Shown: positions 25,304 to 34,272 of the stretch, in pieces
How positions within the stretch are numbered: position 1 is the stretch's first letter
Layout: every line of letters begins with the position of its first letter
DNA from: Ostreiculturibacter nitratireducens
Lineage (GTDB): Bacteria; Pseudomonadota; Alphaproteobacteria; Rhodobacterales; Rhodobacteraceae
Assembly (NCBI RefSeq): GCF_032670585.1
Contig: NZ_JAVQHL010000001.1
Span: 1 to 64,000 of the forward strand
Reading direction: 5' to 3'
Length of the DNA stretch: 64,000 nt
Notes under the pieces: generated by a model
Told to the model about the DNA's origin: nothing
Seen by the model: only the letters and a program-made list of their open reading frames with translations
Database searches by the model: none
Translations under genes and position numbers: made by a program

Positions 25304-26536
25304 ATGAGTGACGGTGCGACAGGGCGGGTCTGGCGGCGGCGGGTGTTCTACGTCCCCGGCTACGACCCGTTCCATCCGCGCCGTTACCGGGAACTCTACC
25401 GCAAGGAAGGCGCGGCGCAGGCCGCCATATCGGGATACGAGCTTTCGCTCAGGTCGAAGCAGGGCGAGGGCCCTTATGGCTGGCACGTCACGGCGTCCAT
25501 GGATGGAAACGCTGTCGAGGCCGATGTCGAGGTGCTGGTCTGGTCCGACATCGTGCGGGCCTCGATGGGACATTCGATCCCGGCGACCTATGCGCAGCTT
25601 GCGCGTACGGCATGGGTCTATCTGAGGTCCGGTGTTCTGTTCCGCGTGGCCCGTCTGCGGAAGGGTCCGACGATTGCGGCACTTTACCCGGTCGTGGCGC
25701 TCACCGTGGAGCTGGTTGCCGCGCTGCTGCTCGGCTGGGCGGCCGGAGCCGTCGCCGCGCAGGCGTTCTCGGCGGCGGCGCCCGCAATGGCCAACTGGAT
25801 TGGCTGGGGGAGCGGCATCGCCGTCGCGTTTGCGATGCTCGCGTGGTTCCGTCGTATCGACGGCCGCATCTACGCCTACTATCTCATGCATGACTACGCC
25901 CATGGGGCACAGGCATGGGGGGCCTATCCGGCGGAGCTGGAGGTCCGGCTGGGCGCGTTCCGGGAAACCGTCGCAAGGGCGATGCGGGAGGATTGGGACG
26001 AGGTTCTCGTCGTGGGGCATTCCTCCGGCGCGCATCTGGCCGTGTCGGTATTGGCGGACCTGATCCGGGCGGGAGGCGTGCCTGAGGGCAGGCCGGCGCT
26101 GGGATTCCTGTCTCTGGGGCAGGTCGTGCCGATGGTGGCGTTCCTGCCCCGCGCGCGGAGGCTCAGGGCGGACCTTGCCTATCTCTCGGCGCGGGAGGAA
26201 CTGACCTGGGTCGACGTCACGGCGCCGGGCGATGGCTGCGCCTTCGCTCTCTGTGATCCGGTGAGCGTGACGGGCGTCGCCCCGCCCGGCAAGCGCTGGC
26301 CCCTGGTCATTTCGGCCGCCTTCACGCAAACGCTGTCCCCGGCGCGCTGGAAGGAACTGCGGTGGCGGTTCTTCCGGCTGCACTTCCAGTATCTGTGCGC
26401 TTTCGACCGTCCCGGCGACTACGACTACTTCCGCATCACCGCGGGGCCGTTGACGCTCGCGGAACGATTCCGGCGGCGGGACCCGTCGAAGAGCCGGATC
26501 GAGACGCCGATGAGCGGCTACAGGGACGTCGCATGA
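25304..26536 (+). CDS. Membrane-associated alpha/beta-hydrolase-like protein
   Basis: The 410-residue protein opens RRRVFYVPGYDPFHPRRYRE, an oxyanion-type loop of lipases, has two hydrophobic spans (about residues 127-150 and 158-178) and then a nucleophile-elbow-like VVGHSSGAHLAVSVLADL at about 240, so an alpha/beta hydrolase fold split by two membrane helices is plausible. A candidate acid is in VDVTAPGDGCAF; the catalytic His is not obvious. Its stop overlaps the P450 start as ATGA, so the two proteins are made together and probably act on the same lipid-like substrate (inference). I know of no characterised member. Confidence 0.65.
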   Translation: MSDGATGRVWRRRVFYVPGYDPFHPRRYRELYRKEGAAQAAISGYELSLRSKQGEGPYGWHVTASMDGNAVEADVEVLVWSDIVRASMGHSIPATYAQLARTAWVYLRSGVLFRVARLRKGPTIAALYPVVALTVELVAALLLGWAAGAVAAQAFSAAAPAMANWIGWGSGIAVAFAMLAWFRRIDGRIYAYYLMHDYAHGAQAWGAYPAELEVRLGAFRETVARAMREDWDEVLVVGHSSGAHLAVSVLADLIRAGGVPEGRPALGFLSLGQVVPMVAFLPRARRLRADLAYLSAREELTWVDVTAPGDGCAFALCDPVSVTGVAPPGKRWPLVISAAFTQTLSPARWKELRWRFFRLHFQYLCAFDRPGDYDYFRITAGPLTLAERFRRRDPSKSRIETPMSGYRDVA

Positions 26537-27906
26537 CCCCGCCCAAGCCGCCTTCCCGGCCCGACAGGGTGTCTCTGCTGCGCTATTTGCGGCTGTTCCG
26601 GACCGATATCCTGTCGGCCCAGCCTGCGCGGCTCTACCGGGCATGGATGGCCGAGTTTCGCACGCCCTTCTTCCGGTCATACCTCTGCAACGACCCGGCG
26701 CTGGTGGACCTGGTTCTGAAGGAGCGGCCGGACGACTTCCCGAAATCGAACCGGATTCGGGAGGGGCTATTGCCGCTTCTCGGCAATTCCGTCTTCGTCA
26801 CGAACGGCGAGACGTGGAAGCGGCAGCGGCGGATCATCGACCCGGCTTTTGAGGGGGGGCGGCTCAGGGGAACGTTCCCGGCGATGCTGGCGGCGGGGGA
26901 AGCGGCTGTCGCGCGTCTTGCGGAGCGGGCGGGGCAGGGGCCGATAGAAATCGAAGCGGAAACGAGTCATGCGGCGGCGGACGTGATCTTCCGCACACTC
27001 TTTTCGATTCCGATCGAGCATGAGGTGGCGGGCGCGGTGTTCGAGGCCTTCCGCGAACACCAGCGCGCGCAGCCGATCCTGAACCTCGCGGCGTTCCTGC
27101 CGCTGCCGCGCTGGTTCCCGCGATTCCATTCCCGGAAGACGAGGGCGACGGCGCGGCGCATCCGATCGCTGATCACCCGGCTCACCGAGGCGCGGATGGA
27201 GGAGATTCGGGCCGGGACCGCGCCAGCGGATCTCGCCACGAAGATCATGGTGACCGAGGATCCGGTGACCGGGCGGCGCTTCGACACGGCCGAGATGGTA
27301 GATCAGGTCGCGATCTTCTTCCTCGCGGGGCACGAAACCTCCGCCTCGGCGCTGGCCTGGTCTCTTTACCTGCTGGCGACAAGCGCAGAATGGCAGGAGC
27401 GTATCGCGGCGGAAGCCGACTCGGTGGTCGGGGAGGGGGCTGTCGATTTCTCGGCGATCGGGCGGCTGAAGGCGGCGCGTGACGTTTTCCGCGAGGCGCT
27501 GCGTCTCTATCCCCCCGTCCCGATGATGGTACGCGAGACGACGCGGGCCGAGCGATTCCGCGATCGCGACGTGGCGCCCGGCGCACAGGTCGTTCTGAGC
27601 CCCTGGCACCTTCATCGCCACGAAAGGCTGTGGGACCGTGCGGACGAATTCGATCCATCTCGCTTTGCCACGGCAAACGGGAGGGAGTGTCTTCGCAGCG
27701 CGTATATCCCGTTCTCGACCGGCCAGCGCGTCTGTCCCGGGGCGGGTTTCGCGATGGTGGAAGGGCCGCTTCTTCTGGCGATGATCGCCCGCGCGTTCCG
27801 TCTATTGCCGGTCGAAGAGCGAATTCCGGTGCCGGTCGCGCATCTCACGGTGCGCGCGAAGGACGGTATCTGGCTGCGTCTGGAACCGCGTGTGCAATTG
27901 CCGTGA
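26533..27906 (+). CDS. Cytochrome P450
   Basis: The 457-residue monooxygenase has the I-helix oxygen-activation motif LAGHETSASALAW, the K-helix EALRLYPP (ExxR), the meander, and the haem-ligand loop PFSTGQRVCPGAGFAMVE with its Cys near residue 400. FARTG-like residues and PVPMMVRE agree with class I P450s acting on fatty acids, terpenes or sterol-like compounds; the substrate is not readable. It begins at ATG 26533 overlapping the hydrolase stop. No ferredoxin or reductase gene adjoins, so electrons come from elsewhere. Confidence 0.92.
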   Translation: MTPPKPPSRPDRVSLLRYLRLFRTDILSAQPARLYRAWMAEFRTPFFRSYLCNDPALVDLVLKERPDDFPKSNRIREGLLPLLGNSVFVTNGETWKRQRRIIDPAFEGGRLRGTFPAMLAAGEAAVARLAERAGQGPIEIEAETSHAAADVIFRTLFSIPIEHEVAGAVFEAFREHQRAQPILNLAAFLPLPRWFPRFHSRKTRATARRIRSLITRLTEARMEEIRAGTAPADLATKIMVTEDPVTGRRFDTAEMVDQVAIFFLAGHETSASALAWSLYLLATSAEWQERIAAEADSVVGEGAVDFSAIGRLKAARDVFREALRLYPPVPMMVRETTRAERFRDRDVAPGAQVVLSPWHLHRHERLWDRADEFDPSRFATANGRECLRSAYIPFSTGQRVCPGAGFAMVEGPLLLAMIARAFRLLPVEERIPVPVAHLTVRAKDGIWLRLEPRVQLP

Positions 27907-27993
27907 CGATTCCCGGTCAGGAGCGCTTGACGCGGGGCGCGGCCATGCATATTACACGCCCACGCTCGGGCGGCGATCCGGGCGGGTGGACAC

Positions 27994-28070
27994 GCGGTTG
28001 TAGCTCAGTCGGTTAGAGTACCGGCCTGTCACGCCGGGGGTCGCGGGTTCGAGCCCCGTCAACCGCGCCA
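27994..28070 (+). tRNA. tRNA-Asp (anticodon GTC), first copy, CCA encoded
   Basis: Acceptor GCGGTTG/CAACCGC, anticodon stem CCGGC/GCCGG with loop CTGTCAC (GTC), T loop TTCGAGC, discriminator G and genomic CCA. It is followed 32 bases later by an identical copy. Confidence 0.97.
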
Positions 28071-28102
28071 CCACTCCGGATCGCCCGAGAGCGCCCCAAT
28101 GC

Positions 28103-28179
28103 GCGGTTGTAGCTCAGTCGGTTAGAGTACCGGCCTGTCACGCCGGGGGTCGCGGGTTCGAGCCCCGTCAACCGCGCCA
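28103..28179 (+). tRNA. tRNA-Asp (anticodon GTC), second copy, CCA encoded
   Basis: Same 77 bases as the copy at 27994-28070, as far as I can compare them by eye, with a different 32-base spacer. The pair probably arose by tandem duplication and is transcribed together. Confidence 0.97.
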
Positions 28180-28241
28180 TTTCGCCTCAGTTCCGAATTC
28201 GTGGCCACGTGCCTATGTTCCGCCTGGAAAAAGGGGGCGAC

Positions 28242-28460
28242 ATGCAGTTTCTCGACACCATCCCGCTCAACATCGCGATTCTGGCCGCGCTGACGCTTGG
28301 GCTCGCGCCCTTCGTGCCGGAGCCGCATATCTGGGAAAAGCTGAAGATGCTTTTCGCGGGCACGCTGACGCGCCCGATCGACATCTTCGATCTCTGCCTG
28401 CACGCCGCGCCCTGGCTTCTTCTGTTCGCTAAGCTCGGCCGGATGGCCATGGTTCGCTAA
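28242..28460 (+). CDS. 72-residue membrane protein of unknown function
   Basis: The small protein reads MQFLDTIPLNIAILAALTLG, then FVPEPHIWEKLKMLFAGTL and a second apolar helix LHAAPWLLLFAKLG. Two membrane spans are joined by an amphipathic loop. Similar short proteins, often named RND transporter without evidence, are widespread in Rhodobacterales; the role is unknown. ATG 28242 has GGGGG upstream and gives the conserved start, while the frame could begin at 28209. Its stop overlaps the stop of the convergent acetyltransferase gene by a few bases. It lies directly after the tRNA-Asp pair. Confidence 0.7.
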   Translation: MQFLDTIPLNIAILAALTLGLAPFVPEPHIWEKLKMLFAGTLTRPIDIFDLCLHAAPWLLLFAKLGRMAMVR

Positions 28461-28900
28461 AGCGTCATCCGGTAGCGGATGTGGTTATCCGTCTCAGCGA
28501 AGCGGTCGTAGAGCGCCCGGGCGGTCGCATTCTCCTGATCCGCCATCCAGTAGAGCCGGGAATAGCCGCGGGAGCGTGCCAGCGCGATCACGTCCTCGAT
28601 CAGGGCCCGGCCGATGCCCCGCCCGCGGGCAGCTTCGGACACGAAGAGGTCCTCGAGGTAGCAGTCCTGCGCCAGGCTCCAGCTGCTTTCATGCGCCAGA
28701 TATATGGCGAATCCCACGATCCCGCGATCGGTGACGGCCACGCGCATGGAAAGGCTGCAGTCCGCGTCGAGGATTCGCGCCCAGGTCCGGTCGGCCACGC
28801 CTGGGGCAAGCGTGACGCCGTAGTAGTCCAGGTAATCCCGCCACAGCCGGCGCCATTGGGCCTCGTCGCCGGGGGCGGCGTCGCGAATCCCAAGGCTCAT
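28457..28900 (-). CDS. GNAT-family N-acetyltransferase
   Basis: The 147-residue protein has the GNAT fold: an N-terminal IRDAAPGDEAQWRRLW helix, a beta strand VGFAIYLAH, the acetyl-CoA pyrophosphate loop ARGRGIGRALIEDV, and the closing YWMADQENATARALYDRF. The acceptor is unknown; the sequence is closest to the group annotated as small-amine or amino-acid acetyltransferases. Its ATG overlaps the stop of the upstream M20 peptidase gene (ATGA), so the two are an operon. Confidence 0.88.
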   Translation of the reverse strand: MSLGIRDAAPGDEAQWRRLWRDYLDYYGVTLAPGVADRTWARILDADCSLSMRVAVTDRGIVGFAIYLAHESSWSLAQDCYLEDLFVSEAARGRGIGRALIEDVIALARSRGYSRLYWMADQENATARALYDRFAETDNHIRYRMTL

Positions 28901-30270
28901 CCCGCGATGCGCGCCAGGATGCGCGCCCAGGAGCGGATACCCTTGTGGAAGCTCTCGAGGTCGTATTTCTCGTTCGGGGAATGGATCTGGTCGTCGTCGC
29001 GCCCGAAGCCGACGAGCATCGCGTCCATGCCGAGAATCGTCTTGAAGTAACCCGCGATGGGGATCGATCCGCCGCAGCCGACGAAGGCGGCAGGGCGACC
29101 CCATTCCTCTGTCAGCGCCTGTCGCGCGGATTCGAAGGCGGGGTCGGAAATCTCCATCTGCCCGGCGGGGGAGGCGCCGTGGTCCGCGAACTCGACCTCG
29201 CAGTCCGGCGGCAGCATCGAGCGCACGAGGGCGCGGAAGTTTTCGCGGATCTTCAGCGGGTCCTGCTTGCCGACTAGGCGGAAGCTGATCTTCGCGTGCG
29301 CCTCGGCCGGAAGGACGGTCTTGAACCCGGCGCCGGTGTATCCGCCCCAGATCCCGTTCACCTCGCAGGTCGGGCGCGACCAGATCATCTCCAGCGGCGT
29401 GCGATCCTTTTCGCCCGCGGGTTCGGAAAGGCCGACCTCGCCCAAGAACCGCGCGTGGTCGAAGGCGAGTGCCTGCCACTGGGCGCGAACCTCGTCCGAA
29501 AGCTCCTCCACGCCGTCGTAGAAGCCGGGCACCGTTACCCGCCCGTCCTCGTCGTGAAGCGAGGCGATGATCCGTGCCAGAACCCGGATCGGGTTGATCG
29601 CGGGGCCACCGAACATGCCGGAATGGAGATCCTTCGTCGCGGCCTTGATCGTCAGTTCCTCGCCCAGAAGTCCGCGCAGCATGGTAACGATGGCGGGCAC
29701 GGTTTCCTCGAACAGCCCTGTGTCGCAGATAAGGGCGAGATCGGCGGAGAGTTCGTCCCTGTGCTTTTCCATGAAGGGAATGAGCGAGGGGGAGCCGGAT
29801 TCTTCCTCGCCCTCTAGGAAGATGGTGAGGTTCCCCGGCAGCGAGCCGTGCACGTGCTTCCAGGCCCGGCAGGCTTCGATGAAGGTCATGAGCTGGCCCT
29901 TGTCGTCCGAAGACCCACGGCCGCGGATCACCTTGCCCTTCGGCGTCTCCTCGACCGCGGGGTCGAAGGGATCGCGGTCCCAGAGGTTCAGGGGATCGAC
30001 CGGCTGGACGTCGTAATGGCCGTAGAAGAGGAGGTGCCGTCCCGTGCCGCCGGCGTGGCCCACCACCATCGGATGCCCCGGCGTGGGCCGCGATGCGGCG
30101 TCGAAGCCCAGTCCGCGCAGATCCTCGGCCAGCCATTCCGCCGCCCGGGCGCAGTCATCCTTGAAGGCGGGGTCCGTGGAAATCGACGGGATGCGCAGGA
30201 GTGACATCAGCCGGTCCAGCGAGTCCGGCAGCGTTTCGTCGATGCGGGCAAGAACGGCGTCGAGGCTCAT
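28897..30270 (-). CDS. M20-family dipeptidase / metallopeptidase
   Basis: The 457-residue cytoplasmic enzyme belongs to the M20 (ArgE/CPG2/CNDP) zinc hydrolases. Metal ligands and catalytic residues stand in FYGHYDVQP (His, Asp), RGSSDDKGQ (bridging Asp), LEGEEESGSP (catalytic Glu pair), ICDTG (Asp) and QIHSPNEKYD (His). The central lid/dimerisation domain carries KDLHSGMFGG. Related proteins cleave dipeptides or N-acyl amino acids; I cannot say which. It is full length and translationally coupled to the acetyltransferase that follows. Confidence 0.92.
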   Translation of the reverse strand: MSLDAVLARIDETLPDSLDRLMSLLRIPSISTDPAFKDDCARAAEWLAEDLRGLGFDAASRPTPGHPMVVGHAGGTGRHLLFYGHYDVQPVDPLNLWDRDPFDPAVEETPKGKVIRGRGSSDDKGQLMTFIEACRAWKHVHGSLPGNLTIFLEGEEESGSPSLIPFMEKHRDELSADLALICDTGLFEETVPAIVTMLRGLLGEELTIKAATKDLHSGMFGGPAINPIRVLARIIASLHDEDGRVTVPGFYDGVEELSDEVRAQWQALAFDHARFLGEVGLSEPAGEKDRTPLEMIWSRPTCEVNGIWGGYTGAGFKTVLPAEAHAKISFRLVGKQDPLKIRENFRALVRSMLPPDCEVEFADHGASPAGQMEISDPAFESARQALTEEWGRPAAFVGCGGSIPIAGYFKTILGMDAMLVGFGRDDDQIHSPNEKYDLESFHKGIRSWARILARIAG

Positions 30271-30433
30271 CTTCGGTCTCCGGTTCGGGAAGCTCCGGAG
30301 AGCCTATCAGGACCATTGACTTCGTCCAGATGTACTCGCCCTTTCGCTTTGCCGGTGCTATGTTTTTTGCGTGGGGGGGGATGCCCATGCCCGAATCCGG
30401 CAGCGACATTATGTGCCCTCGCCTTTTCGCCTT

Positions 30434-30447
30434 TTGACCGATATCAA
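30434..30447 (+). promoter_or_regulatory. FNR/FnrL-type box upstream of hemA
   Basis: TTGACCGATATCAA differs at one position from the FNR consensus TTGAT-N4-ATCAA. It lies 63 bases before the hemA start. FnrL control of hemA under low oxygen is established in Rhodobacter sphaeroides, so the same input is likely here. Confidence 0.75.
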
Positions 30448-30510
30448 GGCGATCTGAACCGGACCCGGGCACGGTTCTGCCCTGAGAGAACGGAAAAGGG
30501 AAACGCGGCA

Positions 30511-31734
30511 ATGGATTACGAAGGCGCGCTCGATACGGCGATCCGACGGCTGCACGAGGAGGGGCGCTATCGCACCTTCATCGACATCGAACGGGCGCGC
30601 GGCGCCTTCCCAAAGGCCATCTGGCGCCGTCCCGACGGGACGGAGCGTGAAATCACCGTATGGTGCGGCAACGATTACCTCGGCATGGGGCAACATCCGG
30701 CTGTCCTCTCCGCCATGCACGAGGCGCTGGACGCGACGGGCGCCGGTTCCGGCGGGACGCGCAACATCTCGGGCACGACCGTCTACCACAAGCGGCTCGA
30801 GGCCGAACTGGCGGACCTCCACCAGAAGGAAGCGGCGCTGGTCTTCACCTCCGCCTATATCGCGAATGACGCGACGCTTTCGACGCTGCCGAAGCTTTTC
30901 CCCGGTCTCATCATCTACTCGGACGAGCTGAACCACGCATCGATGATCGAAGGCATCCGCCGCAACGGCGGGGCGAAGCGCATCTTCCGCCACAACGATC
31001 TGGCGCACCTGCGGTCGCTCCTTGAGGCCGACGATCCTGCCGCGCCGAAGCTCATAGCCTTCGAGTCGATCTACTCGATGGACGGTGATTTCGGACCGAT
31101 CGAGGCGATCTGCGACATCGCCGACGAATTCGGCGCGCTGACCTATATCGACGAGGTTCACGCGGTCGGCATGTATGGCCCGCGCGGCGCCGGCGTGGCC
31201 GAGCGTGACGGGCTCATGCACCGGATCGACATCATCAACGGCACGCTCGCCAAGGCCTATGGCGTGATGGGCGGCTACATCGCCGCTTCGGCGAAAATGT
31301 GTGATGCGGTGCGGTCTTACGCGCCGGGCTTCATCTTCACGACCTCGCTGCCGCCGGCGGTTGCGGCTGGGGCGGCGGCCTCGGTCCGTCACCTCAAGAC
31401 CGACCAGGGGCTGCGCGACAAGCAGCAGGAAAACGCGCGCATCCTCAAGATGCGGCTCAAGGGGCTCGGCCTGCCGATCACCGACCACGGAAGCCATATC
31501 GTCCCGGTACATGTCGGCGATCCCAAGCACTGCAAGGCACTGTCGGACATGCTGCTCGAGGACTACGGCATATACGTCCAGCCGATCAATTTCCCGACCG
31601 TGCCGCGCGGGACGGAGCGCCTGCGCTTCACGCCTTCGCCCGTGCATGACTCCGGTGAAATCGACAGGCTCGTCAGGGCCATGGACGCCCTCTGGTCTCG
31701 CTGTGCGCTGAATCGTGCCGAACTGAGCGCCTGA
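30511..31734 (+). CDS. hemA: 5-aminolevulinate synthase
   Basis: This PLP enzyme makes 5-aminolevulinate from glycine and succinyl-CoA, the alphaproteobacterial (Shemin) entry to tetrapyrroles, including the corrinoids needed elsewhere in this window. The 407-residue protein starts MDYEGALDTAIRRLHEEGRY and has CGNDYLGMGQHP, SGGTRNISGT, SIYSMDGDFGPI, YIDEVHAVGMYG and the PLP lysine in GTLAKAYGVMGGYI. AAGGG precedes ATG 30511. An FNR-type box lies upstream. The start was chosen from the conserved N-terminus, well inside a longer open frame. Confidence 0.97.
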   Translation: MDYEGALDTAIRRLHEEGRYRTFIDIERARGAFPKAIWRRPDGTEREITVWCGNDYLGMGQHPAVLSAMHEALDATGAGSGGTRNISGTTVYHKRLEAELADLHQKEAALVFTSAYIANDATLSTLPKLFPGLIIYSDELNHASMIEGIRRNGGAKRIFRHNDLAHLRSLLEADDPAAPKLIAFESIYSMDGDFGPIEAICDIADEFGALTYIDEVHAVGMYGPRGAGVAERDGLMHRIDIINGTLAKAYGVMGGYIAASAKMCDAVRSYAPGFIFTTSLPPAVAAGAAASVRHLKTDQGLRDKQQENARILKMRLKGLGLPITDHGSHIVPVHVGDPKHCKALSDMLLEDYGIYVQPINFPTVPRGTERLRFTPSPVHDSGEIDRLVRAMDALWSRCALNRAELSA

Positions 31735-31843
31735 TCGTTTCTGCATGTGCAACTTACCTTGCGCTGTGGTAGAAACTCTTAAATAGCAGAGCACTGGACG
31801 GCACGAATCGCCGTCACGGGGATCAGGGGTCAGGGACAGGCGA

Positions 31844-33040
31844 ATGATCGGGCGGAGGGCCACACCTTCGACGCAGGTCGAGGACAAGCCGAAAGGCTTT
31901 GACGACTATGAGCTGCGCCTGGGGGATATCATGCGCGGCGAACGGGCCACGCTTGCAAAATCCCTTCTCGATGTCCAACGCGAACTGAAGATCAAGGCGA
32001 GCTATGTCGCCGCGATCGAGAATGCCGATGTCTCGGCCTTCGAGACGCCGGGCTTCGTCGCGGGCTACGTCCGCTCCTACGCGCGATACCTCGGGCTCGA
32101 TCCGGAGTGGGCCTACAAGAGGTTCTGCCAGGAAGCGAACTTCACCGTCTCGCATGGCATGTCGGCGGAAGCCTCCGGGCCGAAGCCGAAGCCGCGCCAG
32201 AAGGTGGAATACAGCGAACCCCTGGCCAATCCGAACGCTTCCTTCGTTCCTCAGGGCAAGGGTTTCTTCCACGGGGTCGAGCCCGGCGCGGTCGGCTCGG
32301 TGCTCGTCCTGGCGTTCTTGGCCTTCGGTATCGGCTATGGCGGCTGGACCGTTCTTCAGGAGGTCCAGAAGGTTCAGTTGGCCCCCGTTGACCAGGCCCC
32401 TGGCCTCGTGGCGGAACTGGATCCGATCCCGGCCGCGACGGCTTCGCCGGGCGACGTTCTGCCGTCTGAGGGCGACGAACAGGTCGCCGTACAGCTTCCC
32501 TCGACGGACGCGTTCGACCGGCTCTACCGGCCGCAGGCGCTGGACGTCCCGGTTCTCGTGGCCCGCGACGGTCCCATCGCCGCGATCGATCCGAATACCG
32601 TGGGCGCGCTGGCGTCGCCGCAGACCGATGCTATTGCCATGGCTGTCGCCGAGGCGGTTTCAGCCGAGGAAGAGAGCCCGGTCGTTCGCACCGTTGCCGA
32701 GGATGCGCCGGCGGTCGAACTTCTGGCAGTGCGCCCGGCCTGGGTTCGGGTGACGGGCGCGGATGGCACCGTGATCTTCGAGAAGATCCTCGATGCCGGC
32801 GAACGCTATGCGCTGCCGAAGTCGGAAGAACCGCCTACGCTGCACGCCGGTAACTCGGGCGCGGTCTATTTCGCGGTGAACGGGGACACCTACGGGCCGG
32901 CTGCCCCGGGCGCTCAGGTGGTGAAGAACGTCGTCCTCTCGCCCGACGCCTTGCTTGGCGCCTACGCGCTGGCCGACGTCACGCAGGATCCCGAACTCGC
33001 GAACATCGTGAACGTGGCAGAAGCCTCGCCCACGCAGTAG
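31844..33040 (+). CDS. RodZ-like helix-turn-helix membrane protein
   Basis: The 398-residue protein has a cytoplasmic N-terminal HTH_25 domain (about residues 24-100; LGDIMRGERATLAKSLLDVQ, YVAAIENADVSAFET, GYVRSYARYLGLDP), a single membrane span (about 150-170), a long Ala/Pro/Asp-rich periplasmic linker and a C-terminal DUF4115-type beta domain (AWVRVTGADGTVIFEKIL, LHAGNSGAVYFAVNG). This is the layout of RodZ, which links MreB to the elongasome. Rhodobacterales members have the longer linker seen here. It is followed 68 bases later by ispG, a pairing found in many bacteria. Confidence 0.87.
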   Translation: MIGRRATPSTQVEDKPKGFDDYELRLGDIMRGERATLAKSLLDVQRELKIKASYVAAIENADVSAFETPGFVAGYVRSYARYLGLDPEWAYKRFCQEANFTVSHGMSAEASGPKPKPRQKVEYSEPLANPNASFVPQGKGFFHGVEPGAVGSVLVLAFLAFGIGYGGWTVLQEVQKVQLAPVDQAPGLVAELDPIPAATASPGDVLPSEGDEQVAVQLPSTDAFDRLYRPQALDVPVLVARDGPIAAIDPNTVGALASPQTDAIAMAVAEAVSAEEESPVVRTVAEDAPAVELLAVRPAWVRVTGADGTVIFEKILDAGERYALPKSEEPPTLHAGNSGAVYFAVNGDTYGPAAPGAQVVKNVVLSPDALLGAYALADVTQDPELANIVNVAEASPTQ

Positions 33041-33108
33041 GGGGCGTTGCCCTGCGGGCTGGCAGCGACTATGTCTCTGCCCGACCGAAACGCCGAAAGC
33101 CTTTCCAA

Positions 33109-34230
33109 ATGTCGATGAACCACGTCCGCCCGTGGCGCAACATTTCCCGTCGCAAGTCGCGCCAGATCATGGTCGGCAATGTCCCTGTCGGGGGCGATGC
33201 GCCAATCTCGGTGCAGACCATGACAAACACCGACACTTCCGACGCAAAGGCCACGATCGAGCAGGTCCAGCGCGCCGCCGTGGCCGGGGCCGACATCGTC
33301 CGCGTGTCGACGCCGGACGAAGCCTCCACGCGGGCTCTGCGCGAGATCGTCGCCGAAAGCCCGGTGCCGATCGTTGCGGACATCCATTTCCACTACAAGC
33401 GGGCGATCGAGGCGGCGGAGGCCGGAGCGGCCTGCCTGCGCATCAACCCCGGGAATATCGGCGACGCGAAGCGCGTGTCAGAGGTCGTGCGTGCGGCGAA
33501 GGATCACGGGTGCTCGATTCGGATCGGGGTAAATGCGGGGTCGCTGGAACGGCATCTTCTGGAGAAATACGGCGAGCCCTGTCCCGAGGCGATGGTGGAA
33601 AGCGCGCTGGAGCATGTCAAACTCTTGCAGGACAACGATTTCCACGAGTTCAAGATAAGCGCCAAGGCCTCGGATGTCTTCCTTGCCGCCGCCGCTTACC
33701 AGGCGCTGGCAGAGGCGACGGACGCGCCGATCCACCTTGGTATCACCGAGGCGGGCGGGTTCGTGTCCGGCACCGTGAAGTCCGCGATCGGGCTTGGCAA
33801 CCTCTTGTGGTCAGGGATCGGCGACACGATCCGCGTCTCGCTCTCGGCCGATCCGGTCGAAGAGGTGAAAGTCGGGTACGAGATACTGAAGTCGCTCGGG
33901 CTCCGGCACCGGGGCGTCACGATCATCTCCTGCCCGTCCTGTGCGCGGCAGGGGTTCGACGTGATCAAGACGGTCTCGGCGCTGGAAGAGCGACTCGCGC
34001 ATGTCACCACGTCGATGAGCCTGTCGATCATCGGCTGCGTGGTAAACGGCCCGGGCGAGGCGCTGATGACTGACATCGGCTTCACCGGCGGGGGCAAGGA
34101 CGCGGGCATGGTCTATCTGGCCGGCAAGCAGAGCCACAAGATGTCGAACGAGCGCATGATCGACCACATCGTCGAACTGGTCGAAGCGAAGGCGGCAGAG
34201 ATCGAGGCCGCCAAGGACGCGGCGGAGTAG
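33109..34230 (+). CDS. ispG: (E)-4-hydroxy-3-methylbut-2-enyl-diphosphate synthase
   Basis: IspG reduces methylerythritol cyclodiphosphate to HMBPP in the MEP isoprenoid pathway, using a [4Fe-4S] cluster. The 373-residue protein has VGNVPVGGDAPISVQTMTNT near the start, RINPGNIG, GVNAGSLE, and cluster cysteines in ISCPSCARQGFDVI and IIGCVVNGPGEA. ATG 33109 or 33115 are both possible; the common core starts at NHVRPWRNI. It lies behind the RodZ-like gene and converges with the MttB-like gene. Confidence 0.96.
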   Translation: MSMNHVRPWRNISRRKSRQIMVGNVPVGGDAPISVQTMTNTDTSDAKATIEQVQRAAVAGADIVRVSTPDEASTRALREIVAESPVPIVADIHFHYKRAIEAAEAGAACLRINPGNIGDAKRVSEVVRAAKDHGCSIRIGVNAGSLERHLLEKYGEPCPEAMVESALEHVKLLQDNDFHEFKISAKASDVFLAAAAYQALAEATDAPIHLGITEAGGFVSGTVKSAIGLGNLLWSGIGDTIRVSLSADPVEEVKVGYEILKSLGLRHRGVTIISCPSCARQGFDVIKTVSALEERLAHVTTSMSLSIIGCVVNGPGEALMTDIGFTGGGKDAGMVYLAGKQSHKMSNERMIDHIVELVEAKAAEIEAAKDAAE

Positions 34231-34272
34231 GGCGGCCGCGCGCCCGAAGGCACGCAGCCTGCTTGGATATCC

